A DNA stretch of 64,000 nucleotides from Candidula unifasciata (taxonomy: Eukaryota > Mollusca > Gastropoda > Stylommatophora > Geomitridae): assembly GCA_905116865.2 (NCBI GenBank), contig CAJHNH020002424.1, positions 782,137 to 846,136 of the forward strand. The letters are read 5' to 3'. The notes beneath the pieces were generated by a model that ran no database searches, was not told the DNA's origin, and saw only the letters and a program-made list of their open reading frames with translations. The translations under genes were made by a program, and so were the position numbers. The stretch's first letter is position 1. The number at the start of each line of letters is the position of its first letter. Below, one piece after another: positions 48,100 to 59,681 of this stretch.

Positions 48100-48790
48100 T
48101 CATCATCATCACGTGCACTGCCAACTGGCGAAGGCGCTCATGCGTCTTCACAGATCACGGTCCCTTGTTGCCTGGAACAGCTCTGTTAATGATATCTCCC
48201 CCCCCCTCCCCCCATACTATCGTTTTAGCCGATCCAGCATCATCTATCTTGGTCTGCCTCAACCCCTTTTCCACTAATCTCTCCAGTTGTCACGATGTTC
48301 TCCAATGTCTTTCTTCTCATTGTCTGACCAAAGAACAGTGTTTGTCTCTTTTTTATTGTTGTATATAGAGATCTAGTCGGCTCTGTGGCTAAGTCGATGC
48401 GAACGCTTCGTAATGCCGGGATGCCGGGTTCGATCGCAGCTGCGGGCCATGCGCCTTGCGTTGGTTTCATCAGTGGTATCAAGAAAGCCGACCGTCCAGG
48501 AGCAATGGCAAACTACTGGACGTAAATTTGCTTAGAAATACTACACAGTCAGGGGTTTCTTGGGTTGATTCTGCAACGTCCTGTAAAGGATACCCAACTA
48601 ACCTATATAGAGATCTACTTTCATTAGCTTCTTTCAAGCAATCATTGTTAGTTACTCTGGCGGTCCAAGGTATTTGAAATATTCGTCTCAGAAACCACAT
48701 CTTTGTTGCTTCAAATTCTTCTTAATTTGATCACTGACATTCCACGATTCGCTGCCATACCACAGAACAGGTTCTATGAAACATTTTAGC
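48100..48790 (-). pseudogene. LINE C-terminus split by SINE B
   Basis: On the minus strand, 48790-48605 reads VLWYGSESWNVSDQIKKNLK, and after the SINE, 48360-48240 reads KKRQTLFFGQTMRRKTLENI then VTTGEISGKGVEA. It ends near 48105 with FASWQCT and GATGATGATG. Same family as 46660 and 62100. Confidence 0.8.
48375..48603 (+). mobile_element. tRNA-derived SINE B, copy 2, with 13-bp target duplication
   Basis: TATATAGAGATCT flanks it exactly at 48362-48374 and 48604-48616. The head has A box (GTGGCTAAGTCG) and B box (GGTTCGATCGC); the end is GTCCTGTAAAGGATACCCAA CTAAC. It interrupts a LINE fragment. Confidence 0.92.
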
Positions 48791-48894
48791 ACCCTCTTGG
48801 AGACCATGCAAAGTATAAAGTCTGTGCTGCGACGCATGTCTTTCCCTGTTGAACACAGCTTGGTTTTCGTTGGAATGCCAACAGGTCAAAACCT

Positions 48895-49040
48895 TGGATC
48901 TCTAAAACGCAAAACTCAAGTTCTGGAACAAGACTAAAGTACAGAAGTGGACAAACAACCTGAACCTTCTGCCAGAGCGTACAGCCGGTGAACACTGAGA
49001 AAAAAGACGGTGATGAAGAAGAACGAGGAGGAGGAGGAAG
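48895..49040 (+). repeat. Repeat C, 3' part
   Basis: ACGCAAAACTCAAGTTCTGG, GAAGTGGACAAACAACCTGA and CGTACAGCCGGTGAACACTG, followed by a GAAGAA-rich stretch. Confidence 0.75.
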
Positions 49041-49240
49041 AGAAGAGGAAAATATGGTGTGGTAAAGTTAATGCTCCTAACATTAAAACGCCGTTTACAC
49101 AAGCCAGCAAGATTACACGTTACCGGAAAGATCTAAGCTCACTATGAAAACAGTGTCCGAAAGTTATCGTAAACCAAGGCAGAGCTAAAGTGCTGACACA
49201 AGTTGAGCCCATCGTTTGAAAGGGGAAATAAAAGGACAGG

Positions 49241-49243
<3 letters not shown>

Positions 49244-49329
<86 letters not shown>

Positions 49330-49330
49330 A
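49244..49330. repeat. GA microsatellite
   Basis: GA units, about 80 bp, one slip. Confidence 0.98.
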
Positions 49331-49488
49331 TGTGTTTTATTTCACCTCGCGCTCTCTCTCGTTCTCTCTTTCTTTATGGCTTTGCAGAGCTGGCAGTCAT
49401 TGGGATCATCGCATAAACAACGAAACTGAGCACTACCAGCGACGACCCCTAACTCACATTTATCAGAGGACAATCTGATTTTTTACTC

Positions 49489-49490
<2 letters not shown>

Positions 49491-49539
<49 letters not shown>

Positions 49540-49570
49540 AAGAGAGAGAGAGTAGAGAGAGAGAGAGAGG
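49491..49570. repeat. GA microsatellite
   Basis: GA units with ATA/AGTAG interruptions. Confidence 0.98.
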
Positions 49571-49621
49571 ACAGAAAGAGGGAGACATAGTGAGTGAAAT
49601 AATAAGAGTGAGTCAGAACCA

Positions 49622-49678
<57 letters not shown>
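49622..49678. repeat. CA microsatellite
   Basis: About 28 CA units. Confidence 0.98.
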
Positions 49679-49679
<1 letters not shown>

Positions 49680-49959
49680 AGGCAAACACATGGAAGTATT
49701 TCTCGGAAAGATGCCTTAGAGTGAGAGGTTCCGAGGGCAGTAACGGACAGGAAATGATTTACCCAGTGATGTAGGAATGTTCAATGTGATTACAATAAAT
49801 GAATTATAGATATGCGTGCACGCCTCATATCACACTTGCACATTCAATGTTTGAGCGGTGAGCTAACACGTTATTTGCTGAGATTTGTGAGTCAATTTGT
49901 ATTGATCTCCTGGCACATTTGGGTCTACATCTACAACTTATTTATTATGTTGGATTACA

Positions 49960-50600
49960 AGATACATAAGAAGCGACAGAAATATTAGATACGAGAGAAA
50001 GCACAGGCATATTATATTAACAAGAAGCCACATAAATATATTAACAATGAATCAATCAATCAAAAAATTGATATCACTACACTCGGAGCACTCCAACAAT
50101 AAATTATTGAATCAAGAATTGAATTACTATTCTCATGGTGTTCCCGCAGTAAATGAATGACTATCGAATTTATATCACTACAACTGAAGCATTCCCGCAG
50201 TGAATGAATGACCCAAGACATGCTATCCTATCCTCGGAGCATTCCTATAGGTGCTACGTCTTCATAATCAAGCCATTGAAGAGTACCCCTGTTAATGGCA
50301 CCAGCTGCAACATGATTTTGCAAAATATATTTACAAGAAATCATATACACAGTAATAAATTTTAAAAATGGGGGGGGGGGGGGGGGGGGGAAGGGAATAA
50401 AAACCCACCAACAACAACATAATCTTCACCAGAAGGCACACACATATATTCACAAGAAGTCAAATTGATATTAATAATATTACAAGCGACATAAGTATTA
50501 TATTCTTTATAATGATTACTAATATTATATTCACAACTAGCAACCTTAATATTATTTTCACAAGAGGCGACCTAAATTTTACATGTGCAAGAAGCCACAT
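49960..50600. repeat. Decayed ~30-40-bp repeat cluster
   Basis: Recurrent variants of ACAAGAAGCCACATAAATAT and TATTATATTCACAAG at irregular spacing. The same motif resumes at 51435-51560. Includes a G run of about 22 at 50370-50391. Confidence 0.6.
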
Positions 50601-50735
50601 AAAGCGACAGCATCGTGTCTCGGAAGTTGAAATATTTTGGACTATATAATCCTAGTTTTAGCTTCATAGCAAACGGGTCACCCCATAGCTGCTCCGTTCC
50701 TGTGCCAACGAAAAACACAGAATGTTTATCACAGT
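50600..50735 (-). repeat. Dispersed repeat G
   Basis: Inverted relative to 18335-18425: TTAGCTTCATAGCAAACGGG and GCTCCGTTCCTGTGCCAACG. Confidence 0.65.
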
Positions 50736-51234
50736 CACCTGTGGAGAGATCGACAGACTGCTGTCTCAGCACATGCACTAGCATACACACGCATTAAAAG
50801 CATACGGTAACCACCAGAAGTGCTAACACAAACAGTCCGACATTAGAAATGCAGCTCATCATCGACGGTAGCAGAGGTAACCAACAAATTAGCAGTTGCA
50901 CGCGCCATCAATTTTAATCACACAAGAGCACAACCAATATTGTGACAACAGGCCACCCGCCATTTTCTGAATCTACAATTCACAACACAACACGACGTTG
51001 GTTACAGTCGAGAAACATTCCAAATGAAATACCCAGTTCACAGGGTCACACCATACACTCAACTCAGTAGCTGCGGGACGAAACTATATCCTTTCAGTCA
51101 ACAAATGGAGCAAAAATTCAACGGCCACCGTCTGGCAGAAGCAAAAACTTTGCCACGACTCGAAACAGTTGCCGTGCCTAGCGTCCATTTTGACCGGATT
51201 TTAGCCATATCAAGCACCACTGCGGACTTTGTAA

Positions 51235-51430
51235 AATAATAGCAAAAAGATATGGTACCAGTAAGGAGGGACAGTGGCCGACCAACACGAAGATGGGCAC
51301 AGGATGTAAGTGGCTCTGTGGGTAAGAAAGTGCACGAGGTGGGATAGCTGGCGACACACCGAGTTTCAGTCGGACCGTGATGAGAGAGACATTCTGCAAA
51401 AGATCTGCCACACGATGATGTCATAAAGAG
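51235..51430 (+). pseudogene. LINE C-terminal fragment
   Basis: The + strand reads MVPVRRDSGRPTRRWAQDVS and later a degraded RHILQKICHTMM. This is the RGRP.RRW..DV tail of a non-LTR element. Confidence 0.6.
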
Positions 51431-51597
51431 ATGAAATTACGTGCACGAGAAGACACATAAATATTATTTACACGACACGTCACACGAATATTAGATACTC
51501 AAGAAGCCATATACATATTATGTTTACGAGAATCGCAGAAATATTATTTGCACCTAGCTTCCCGAGTAGGACCAGGTAACATGTTAAAAAGGGTTCA

Positions 51598-52045
51598 TTA
51601 TTGTAAGCGGATCCACTGTTGTAAGAGGGTCCACTGTTGTTAGATAGTTCACTGTTGTAAGAGAGTCCACTGTTGTAAGAGTGTCCACTGTTGTAAGAGT
51701 GTCTACTGTTGTAAGAGAGTCCACTGTTGTAAGAAGGTCCACTGTTGTTAGATAGTCCACTGTTGTAAGAGAGTCCACTGTTGTAAGCGGATCCACCGTT
51801 GTAAGAGGGTCCACTGTTGTTAGATAGTTCACTGTTGTAAGAGAGTCCACTGTTGTGTTGTAAGACTGTTGTAAGAGGTCCACTGTAAGGAAGAGTCCAC
51901 TGTTGTTAGATAGTCCACTGTTGTAAGAGGGTCCACTGTTGTTAGATAGTCCACTGTTGTAAGAGAGTCCACTGTTGTAAGAGAGCTCATTTTTGTAAGA
52001 GAGTCTACTGTTGTAAGACAGTCAACTATTGTAAGAAAGTCCACC
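51598..52045. repeat. 18-bp minisatellite, about 25 units
   Basis: Unit TTGTAAGAGAGTCCACTG with variants (TTAGATAGTCC, AAGCGGATCC). Because 18 is divisible by 3, the minus strand gives a spurious repetitive Leu-Thr-Thr-Val-Asp peptide. Confidence 0.98.
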
Positions 52046-52109
52046 ATGTCTGATCGTAGGTAATCCATAATTATGTACAGATGTTGCTTAAAAAAAAGTA
52101 TTTGTTACA

Positions 52110-53625
52110 CTCAAAAATTGGAATAATGGGAAAAAGAACAGATTTAACAACAGAAAAGTAACATAGAAGGGCCACCCTACTAAAAGAAAAAGTTTCTGAT
52201 GTCCATATGAAGAAAGGAAAAACCGCTGGACCAGATGGAATTACAGTAGAGGGAATAGAAGTACTCGTAGAGTACTTGGTGTTAACGTATTAACTCAACT
52301 GTTGAATGTTGTTTACAACAGCGAAGATATACCTAATGATATGTTGAAGTCTGTATTTATTGCACTCCCTAAAAGACCTGGGGCAATAGAACGTGATGAA
52401 TTTCGTACAATCAACCGCATTAACCATGTCAACAAATTATACTCATATTTATAATTAGAAGAACAAGAAAGAATATAACAATGGAAATGAGTGAAGAACA
52501 GTAAGTTTTTGTAGAAGGGAAAGGTACAAAAAACTTCAATATAGATATTAGGAACATTTGTAAAGAGATCAATGGAGAAATAGATAGACATATATTTGTG
52601 CTTCATAAATTACATTAAAACTTTTGATAAAGTGAAAAATTATAACACGATAAAATTGTTGGAGAATTTTAATATTGATAGGAAAGATCTGCAGAATAAT
52701 AAAAAAATTATTTACCGTAAGCAAGAAGCAGAAGTCAAATTGGGAAATAACGTAGGACGTTATGAACAGATAAAGCAAGAAGTGAGACAAGGATGCGTTT
52801 TATCACAGGCTCTCTTATCTCTTTGTAGTGAAATAATAATGAGGGAGGTCACGGGTAGACCAGGAATGCTTGTTGGAGGGTAAAATATAAACATTCTTCG
52901 TTATGCAGATGATACAGTATCAATAGCTGAAAACGCAGAAGGCCTACAACCACTATTAGAGATTGTGGTACTAGAGAGTGCAGAAAAGACACTTTCCTTG
53001 AATGTAGAGAAAACAGAAACAATGGTTACATCTAAGAAGGTAGCTATAAAAATGACGCAGTAATAGAAGGGAGAATGCTTATAACCAAGTTAATAAATTC
53101 AAGTATTCGGGTATAATCATAAAATCAGATGAATGATGCGTCACAGAAATTAAGAGCAGAATTGGCCAGGCAAAGGCAGCATTTCAAAAGATGAAAAGTA
53201 TCTTAAGTAATAAATTACTTATTAAAATTCAGAAAAGGAGTACTGAAATGTTACGTCGAGCCTGTACCTGTTGTATGGCAGTGATTCTTAAATGTCAGCA
53301 AACAAATTAAGAAGAGTTTGGAGGCAACTGAGATGTTTGTTATTGGGAAGATTGTTGCGAATCCCTTGGACTGCGAGAATAACAAACATTGATCGCCTGG
53401 ATATGGCTAATAAAAGTACAATATTATATACACCAATGAGAAGGAGACAACTTTTTTGGGTCGTGTGATGAGAAAGGGAGCACTGGAAAATATCGTGACA
53501 CCTGGAAAGATCACTGGTAGAAGAGGCAGAGGCAGACCAAGATAAATGATGGTGGTTAACTTAAGACAGTAGCTTAGAGAAATACCATAAGTGGAATTGA
53601 TCCAGAACACCAAAGACCAAGATCT
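52110..53625 (+). pseudogene. Non-LTR reverse transcriptase, most of RT domain, decayed
   Basis: On the + strand, in order: KKGKTAGPDGITVEGIEVL, FIALPKRPGAIERDEFRTI, a domain-A relic FINYIKTFDKV, KQEVRQGCVLSQALLSL (domain B), ILRYADDTVSIAENAEGLQP with an intact YADD, EKTETMVTSKK, a K.FKYSGIIIKS-like block and GRVMRKGALENIVTPGKITG then RRGRGRPR. At least six stops or frame changes. The longest RT stretch in the window; endonuclease and 5' part absent. Confidence 0.88.
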
Positions 53626-53639
53626 GTGGAAATGCACGA

Positions 53640-54181
<542 letters not shown>

Positions 54182-54545
54182 TGGCCAAGGTTAACTGTGA
54201 CTGAACATCTATTTCTCCTACATGATAATCACAGAAATATTCTGAGAAATGGAGAAGAAATAAACAACTCATCGATAAAACAAGTGCTGATAACGATAAT
54301 GATAATAAAAAAGACATTAACATCTTGAAAAGACATTATTGATGAAGCTAATAATGATGATTCTAATGGCATACGGGACGAATATCATCATCTTGGAGTC
54401 GTTGAGACGCACGAAACCTATACACCCAGGCAGCATTTTAATTATAGCTTCTAGCCACTTCCTGGAACAGCGAGATTTTGAAACTTAACCAGACTAATTG
54501 GCGTTCCAAGGGCATCTGAGTAATTGATAAATTTTCTAGGCATTA

Positions 54546-54650
<105 letters not shown>

Positions 54651-54801
54651 CTCTCCCCCTCTCTTTTCCACCCCTTCCATTTTCTTTATACGCCTTCCCC
54701 TCCCTTTTTTTGTTCAAGCGTATACATCAAATAACAAGTTATTAACACGAGTACTTTCGTTTATAAACATTAGCCTAACTCTCTCTGTTCTGCTCATTTA
54801 A

Positions 54802-54977
<176 letters not shown>

Positions 54978-55299
54978 CGATTGATAGATAGATTAGACAG
55001 ACATACAGACAGACAGGTATAGACACAATCTCACACAGAACACATTTACACACACGCAGTACACACACAACTCGCGCACACATACACACAGACCCAACAT
55101 ACACAGACACACACACACACAAAACAGTCACATGTACACACACATACGACAAGCACACAGACAACACACACTGATGCAACATTTACAGGCATACATACTC
55201 TCACAAACAGAACACATAAACATAGACACAACCAATAAACACAAATAAAATACATGAAAACTGATTTAACACAAGCACATCGTTCACAAACACAGCCCA

Positions 55300-55795
55300 A
55301 ATAGACGCCAAACATACACACAGTAACAACATATACACATAGAAACAACACATACACATAGAAACAACACATACACACAGTAACAACATATACACATAGA
55401 AACAAACACATACACATAAGAAACAACACAACACACAGTAACAACATATACACATAGAAACAGCACATACACATAGAAACAACACATACACACAGTAACA
55501 ACATATACACATAGAAACAACACATACACATAGAAACAACACATACACACAGTAACAACATATACACATAGAAACAACACATACACATAGAAACAACACA
55601 TACACACAGAAACAACATATACACATAGAAACAACATATACACACAGTAACAACACATACACATAGAAACAACACATACACATAGAAACAACACATACAC
55701 ACAGTAACAACACATACACACAGTAACAACACATACACATAGTAACAACACATACACACAGAAACAACATATACACATAGAAACAACACTCACAG
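55300..55795. repeat. 19-bp minisatellite, about 26 units
   Basis: Unit AGAAACAACACATACACAT with AGT/ATAT variants. The period is 19, so all three minus-strand frames read the same Cys/Val/Tyr-rich pseudo-peptide in rotation. Confidence 0.98.
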
Positions 55796-56034
55796 GAGCA
55801 AGACTCAGAAACAGCACTCAACACACACACGCTCTCACAGACACACTACTTACACTCACAGGCACACCACGCAATCGCAGGCAAACACAGATTCATAGAC
55901 AAAACACACATGAGAACTTGAAAATAATGTTCTAAGCTCTCTCAGCTAACAGTGTCTGGCATAACCCCCCCCCCCCCCCTTTTCCTCAATGATATATCCC
56001 TCTCCGAAGGAATGAAAAATCATCACTTGGCGAA

Positions 56035-56098
56035 ATCTATATTAATAAAAATGGTAATTTTTCGACTTTGTTAACTATAGACTCAGAAACTACTGAAC
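56035..56098 (+). repeat. 63-bp inverted repeat, left arm
   Basis: Begins ATCTATATTAATAAAAATG and ends AGAAACTACTGAA. Its reverse complement is at 59374-59436 with about 8 differences over 63 bp. Confidence 0.85.
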
Positions 56099-56177
56099 CG
56101 ATTGCTTTCAATTTTTCACACAACGTTGCGTATGACAAAAAAAATAAATAAAAAATAAATAAAAAAAAATAAATAAA

Positions 56178-56209
<32 letters not shown>

Positions 56210-56785
56210 ATAAATAAATAAATCTATCACCTAACCAGTGAGGGAACCCACAGTAATAGTCCGGTCTATATTCTCAAATAGCGGAAATAAAAAACCCTAC
56301 CCGTTATCTCCCCTATCCGAAGGGACGAATGTTAAATGACCTTGGCATCCGTGTCCACCCAATAAGAATAAACTCACAGGGAGCAAGTACAGCGGGGATC
56401 TACAGTCATCAGTAGAAATTATCCTCTTTCGACACACGTTTCGGCCCACGATTCCTAAACGTATTCGGAGGTGGGCCCACCTGAGTTCATGAAGCTCAGG
56501 GCTGCTTCCCCGCCGCACAGAATTACCGGATGGTGTTATACTTTCGGCCAGAGACAAGACGACTTGGTGGTTTCGAAGGAGGTACTGTGAGATAAGAAGC
56601 CGCCACGGCAGCGTAATTAGAACAGTCCGCATGCCTGGACGACCGAGCGACAAGCTTACTTTGGTTTACCGGACACATCTTGGACTTTTATTAGCAGATG
56701 GCAGAGGAACACTGGCAGACAATTCGTACACGATGGACTTTTCAAAGGGATAAGAAACTCTTTTCCACTAGATACCCGGACCAGC

Positions 56786-57592
56786 TCACCGAGGCCCGTC
56801 CCCTACGTTGTTGCGCTGCGTCCAGAGCCAGCTGGATGCCCTTTCGGCCACCTCACCAAGTTTTTTGAGTGCCCGTTTCCGTTCATTACCGCGCAATCCT
56901 AACTCTTTAACCACATTGTAGAGCGAAGTGGAAACGAGGCCTCTCGCTCCCACTTCGACGGCAAATACCCGTACTGTGTAAGCCTCGTTTCTCCTCAAAC
57001 CGGCTGCTAAATCACTGTATTTCTCGAGCTTATACAAATGATTCTCCTCCATCCGCGACTCAAACGGGACCGTCAACTCAATCAGGATGAGTTGCCGTTT
57101 TTGCGCAGAATGGAGAACGATGTCCGGTCGCAGGCCGGTTTTACGGATCAACTCGGGATACCGTTCATGTCCTGGCAGATCAACCGCCAGTAACCAGTCC
57201 CTCGCAGAGTCTAGCACAGATGGAGCGAATGCGTTTTTTGTGACATAACCTTTTGGAACCTGCCCAGCCTTGAGGAAACGAATGGGGACGATACTAGAAC
57301 TGGCTCTGGCATTAGCCCTCATTCTAGCCTGGTCGACAACGGCTGCAAACTCTTTTAGCACCTTGTTGTGGCGCCAGGTATAGCGGCCTTGACCTAGGGC
57401 TTTCCTGCACGCGGACAGGACGTGCTCAAGAGTTTGCTTTGATTTGCACAACGGGCAAGTCGGATCGTTGGTCGCAGACCATTTAACCATGTTAACACCG
57501 GACGGTAATACATCGTACGCCGAACGAACGATAAAGCTCAGTCGCAGCGGGGTCATCCGCCAGATCTCACCCCATGTGAGTATTCTAGGCAA
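56786..57592 (-). pseudogene. R2-type LINE zinc knuckle and restriction-like endonuclease domain
   Basis: Open for 268 codons. Residues near 45-60 form the zinc knuckle (CPLCKSKQTLEHVLSACRKA). Near 150-190 the endonuclease signature appears as TGLRPDIVLHSAQ then LILIELTVPFESRMEENHLY and KLEKYSDL, giving the P-D...E...K arrangement. The upstream linker 57840-57590 is in other frames (a KERRDMVIQTV block is readable at 57700). In this LINE group the endonuclease nicks the insertion target. Motifs here look intact, but the element lacks most of its RT. Confidence 0.88.
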
Positions 57593-57814
57593 TGCGCTCT
57601 CCAGGCTGACCCAATGGCCCTGCTGCGACTGCTGGGCTGCTTTCTGAACCCGAATCTCGTTTTTCGTTGTCCCTCACCGTTTGTATCACCATGTCTCGGC
57701 GTTCTTTGGCTGAAGCCTTTGACCCACAATTGACCTTCCCGTGCCCTAGGCCTCGACGGTCGGTTTGTGTGTAACCCATTACCTCCTTCAATTTTAGTGC
57801 GTTCTGAGCAGCTC

Positions 57815-58590
57815 CTATCGCATCGAGGACCTTCCACTTCTGGCCAGTCTTAGAGCGGGCTGGACAGCGGTGACATTTGGGTCTGAAGACTCGCGCAGAA
57901 GCATGGCGAGCCTTACTTTGCCGACTTTAAACTCTTCTGTTATCGACTTGAACGGAAGTACCAGCTTAGCCTGCTTGCAATACAGAGCCACGTCGGTCAG
58001 ACAAGGCGGTGCACCAATCCACTTTCTTAAGGCTGTATTGATTTTCTTTTCCATGGTTTCCACTGCAGTCATCGTCACCTCGTAGACTAGCAGTGGCCAT
58101 AGAAGCTTCGGAATCAACATGAATTGGAGACACCATACCTTGAATTTCCCGACCAGCCTGCAACGCTCGATCGCGAGCAGGCCTGTAGCCAGTGACTCAT
58201 GTATTCGCCGGACTTCCGCTCTGTCAGATAACTTCGAATCGTAAACGCGACCGAGACTCTTCACCGGTTCCTCCAGAACCGTAGGGATCTTGTTCCTTGC
58301 CACCGTAAAACTGGTCGCCGACACCTTGCCCTTATGGATTGACAGACTCCTCGACTTCTGCGGTTTGAACTGCATACCGCTCCATTGGACCACCGCGTCC
58401 AATCTATTCAGGATCGTGCGGGCAGACTCCTCGCTGCCCGTTATTATAGTCGTGTCATCCATAAATGCGCGCAGTGGCGGCAACCAGTGATCCCCTATTT
58501 GAAGGCCCAGTCCGTAGCCGGCCGCCCCGTCTAACACGATCTGCATTGCCATGACAAACAGTAAAGTAAACTGGACTGTAATCAGTCTTA
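57815..58590 (-). pseudogene. R2-type LINE reverse transcriptase, C-terminal part
   Basis: Starts in domain B (a TLLFVMAMQIVL relic of the GCT.SPLLF.LAM block), then PLRAFMDDTTIITGSEESAR where MDD is the catalytic box in the form used by this group, then QFKPQKSRSLSIHKGKVSAT, EEPVKSLGRVYDS, GKFKVWCLQFMLIPKLLWPL and LRKWIGAPPCLTDVALYC. The open 245 codons end in a frameshift near 57840. Domains 0-A are missing, so it is not functional. Confidence 0.88.
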
Positions 58591-58679
58591 GGTAACAGCC
58601 TCTGTCATCAACGAATAGTTTATGATCGAGTAAAGCGTCACGGGGAGGTTAAATGTGACTTTACTGAAATCGGATGTCT

Positions 58680-59230
58680 TTGGCCAAAAGACGCAGATAT
58701 CGCAGCCTAGCTGTAAACCACAACACAACGTGCCAACAACCCTCTTGAGGAAAAAAAAAAGAAAAATAAGCACCCAGTGGGTAATAGAACACCGGTCAAC
58801 CGCATAAAGGGCAGAATACTTACAACTATACTACCTAAGACTGAAGAGAAACCACAACACAACGTGGCAACCACCCTCTTAAGGAAAAAAGAACAATTAT
58901 CACCCAGCGGGGAATCGAACACCGGTCACCCGCGTGAGGATGATACACTTACAACTATACTACCGACGACTGAAGAGTTTAGGTCAGATATCGCAGCCTA
59001 GCTGTAAACCCCAACACAAGGTGCCAACGGCCATCTCGAGGGCGAACGAAGATTACCCGTTACATGACCATTGAGCATCACGTCGCCGCTGTCGCAGGCT
59101 AGCTATAAACCCCCAAACCGAAAAAGGCGTAGATATCGCAGCCTAGCTATAAACCACAACACAACGTGCCAGCCGCCCAGTTAAGGGATAAAAAAAATTA
59201 TTATATCACCTAGAGGGGAATCGAACGTGG
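58680..59230 (-). repeat. tRNA-like repeat units, irregular tandem
   Basis: Two minus-strand tRNA-like segments (58978-58911 and 58846-58779) have GTAGTATAGTTGTAAGT as an A-box region and GGTGTTCGATTCCCC as a B box, most like tRNA-Asp/Glu. A companion block (ATATCGCAGCCTAGCTGTAA then ACC(A/C)CAACACAACGTGCCA) recurs near 58695, 58849, 58984, 59091 and 59131. Pairing of acceptor stems is poor: SINE-like units rather than tRNA genes. Confidence 0.65.
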
Positions 59231-59373
59231 AAATGAAATTATATAATAATGCAAAGTTCAATAATAGCTCAGCAGTCAAATATGGCAAAGGAACAAAAAA
59301 CAAATCCGGGCCGGCAACGAAACAAATAATGATTTGACTGTTGCTGGAGCTACGTCGTTCGTGGTTTGTGCGC

Positions 59374-59436
59374 TTCAGTAGTTTCCGAGTTTTTAGCTAA
59401 CAACATCGGAAAATTAACATTTTTATTAATATAGAT
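59374..59436 (-). repeat. 63-bp inverted repeat, right arm
   Basis: Inverted partner of 56035-56098; its outer end AATATAGAT lies right next to the SINE B target duplication. Confidence 0.85.
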
Positions 59437-59445
59437 GCGTGTCTT

Positions 59446-59681
59446 CGGTCGGCTGCGTGGCTAAGTCGATGCAAACGCTTCGCAATGCCAGGATGCCAGG
59501 TTCGATCCCAGCTGCGGACCATGCGCCTTGCGTTGGTTTCGACAGTGGTATCAAGAAAGCCGACCGTCCAGAAAGCTATAGCAAACTGTTAGACGTAAAT
59601 TTGCCTAGAAAAGTAACACTAAGCCAGGGGCTGTTGGGGTTGGTTTTGCAACCTCCTGTAAAGGATACGCAACTAACCTAT
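59446..59681 (+). mobile_element. tRNA-derived SINE B, copy 3, with 12-bp target duplication
   Basis: ATGCGTGTCTTC flanks it exactly at 59434-59445 and 59682-59693. The head GGTCGGCTGCGTGGCTAAGT has A box and CAGGTTCGATCCCAGC B box; cloverleaf-length spacing. Best preserved copy of the family. Confidence 0.93.

Larger units (their letters stand above)
56120..58600 (-). mobile_element. 5'-truncated R2-type LINE with restriction-like endonuclease
   Basis: The minus strand carries a C-terminal half of an RT (58590-57830), a frameshifted linker (57840-57590), a CCHC knuckle plus PD-(D/E)XK endonuclease (57592-56786), a ~480-bp 3' untranslated region and an (AAAT)n tail at 56135-56222. Upstream of domain B it stops abruptly, as target-primed reverse transcription often leaves it. 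Confidence 0.8.

Noticed and set aside
48375..48450. Functional tRNA gene (also 59446, 44326, 3100 and 58911)
   Set aside because: A and B boxes are present, but the sequence continues into repeated SINE bodies with target duplications and poor acceptor stems.
52110..53625. Active LINE reverse transcriptase
   Set aside because: YADD is intact, but stops and frame changes occur throughout and the endonuclease is absent.
55046..55830. Cys/Val/Tyr-rich frames of 177-247 codons in all three minus phases
   Set aside because: The 19-bp period rotates the same peptide through every phase, which is the mark of a non-coding tandem repeat.
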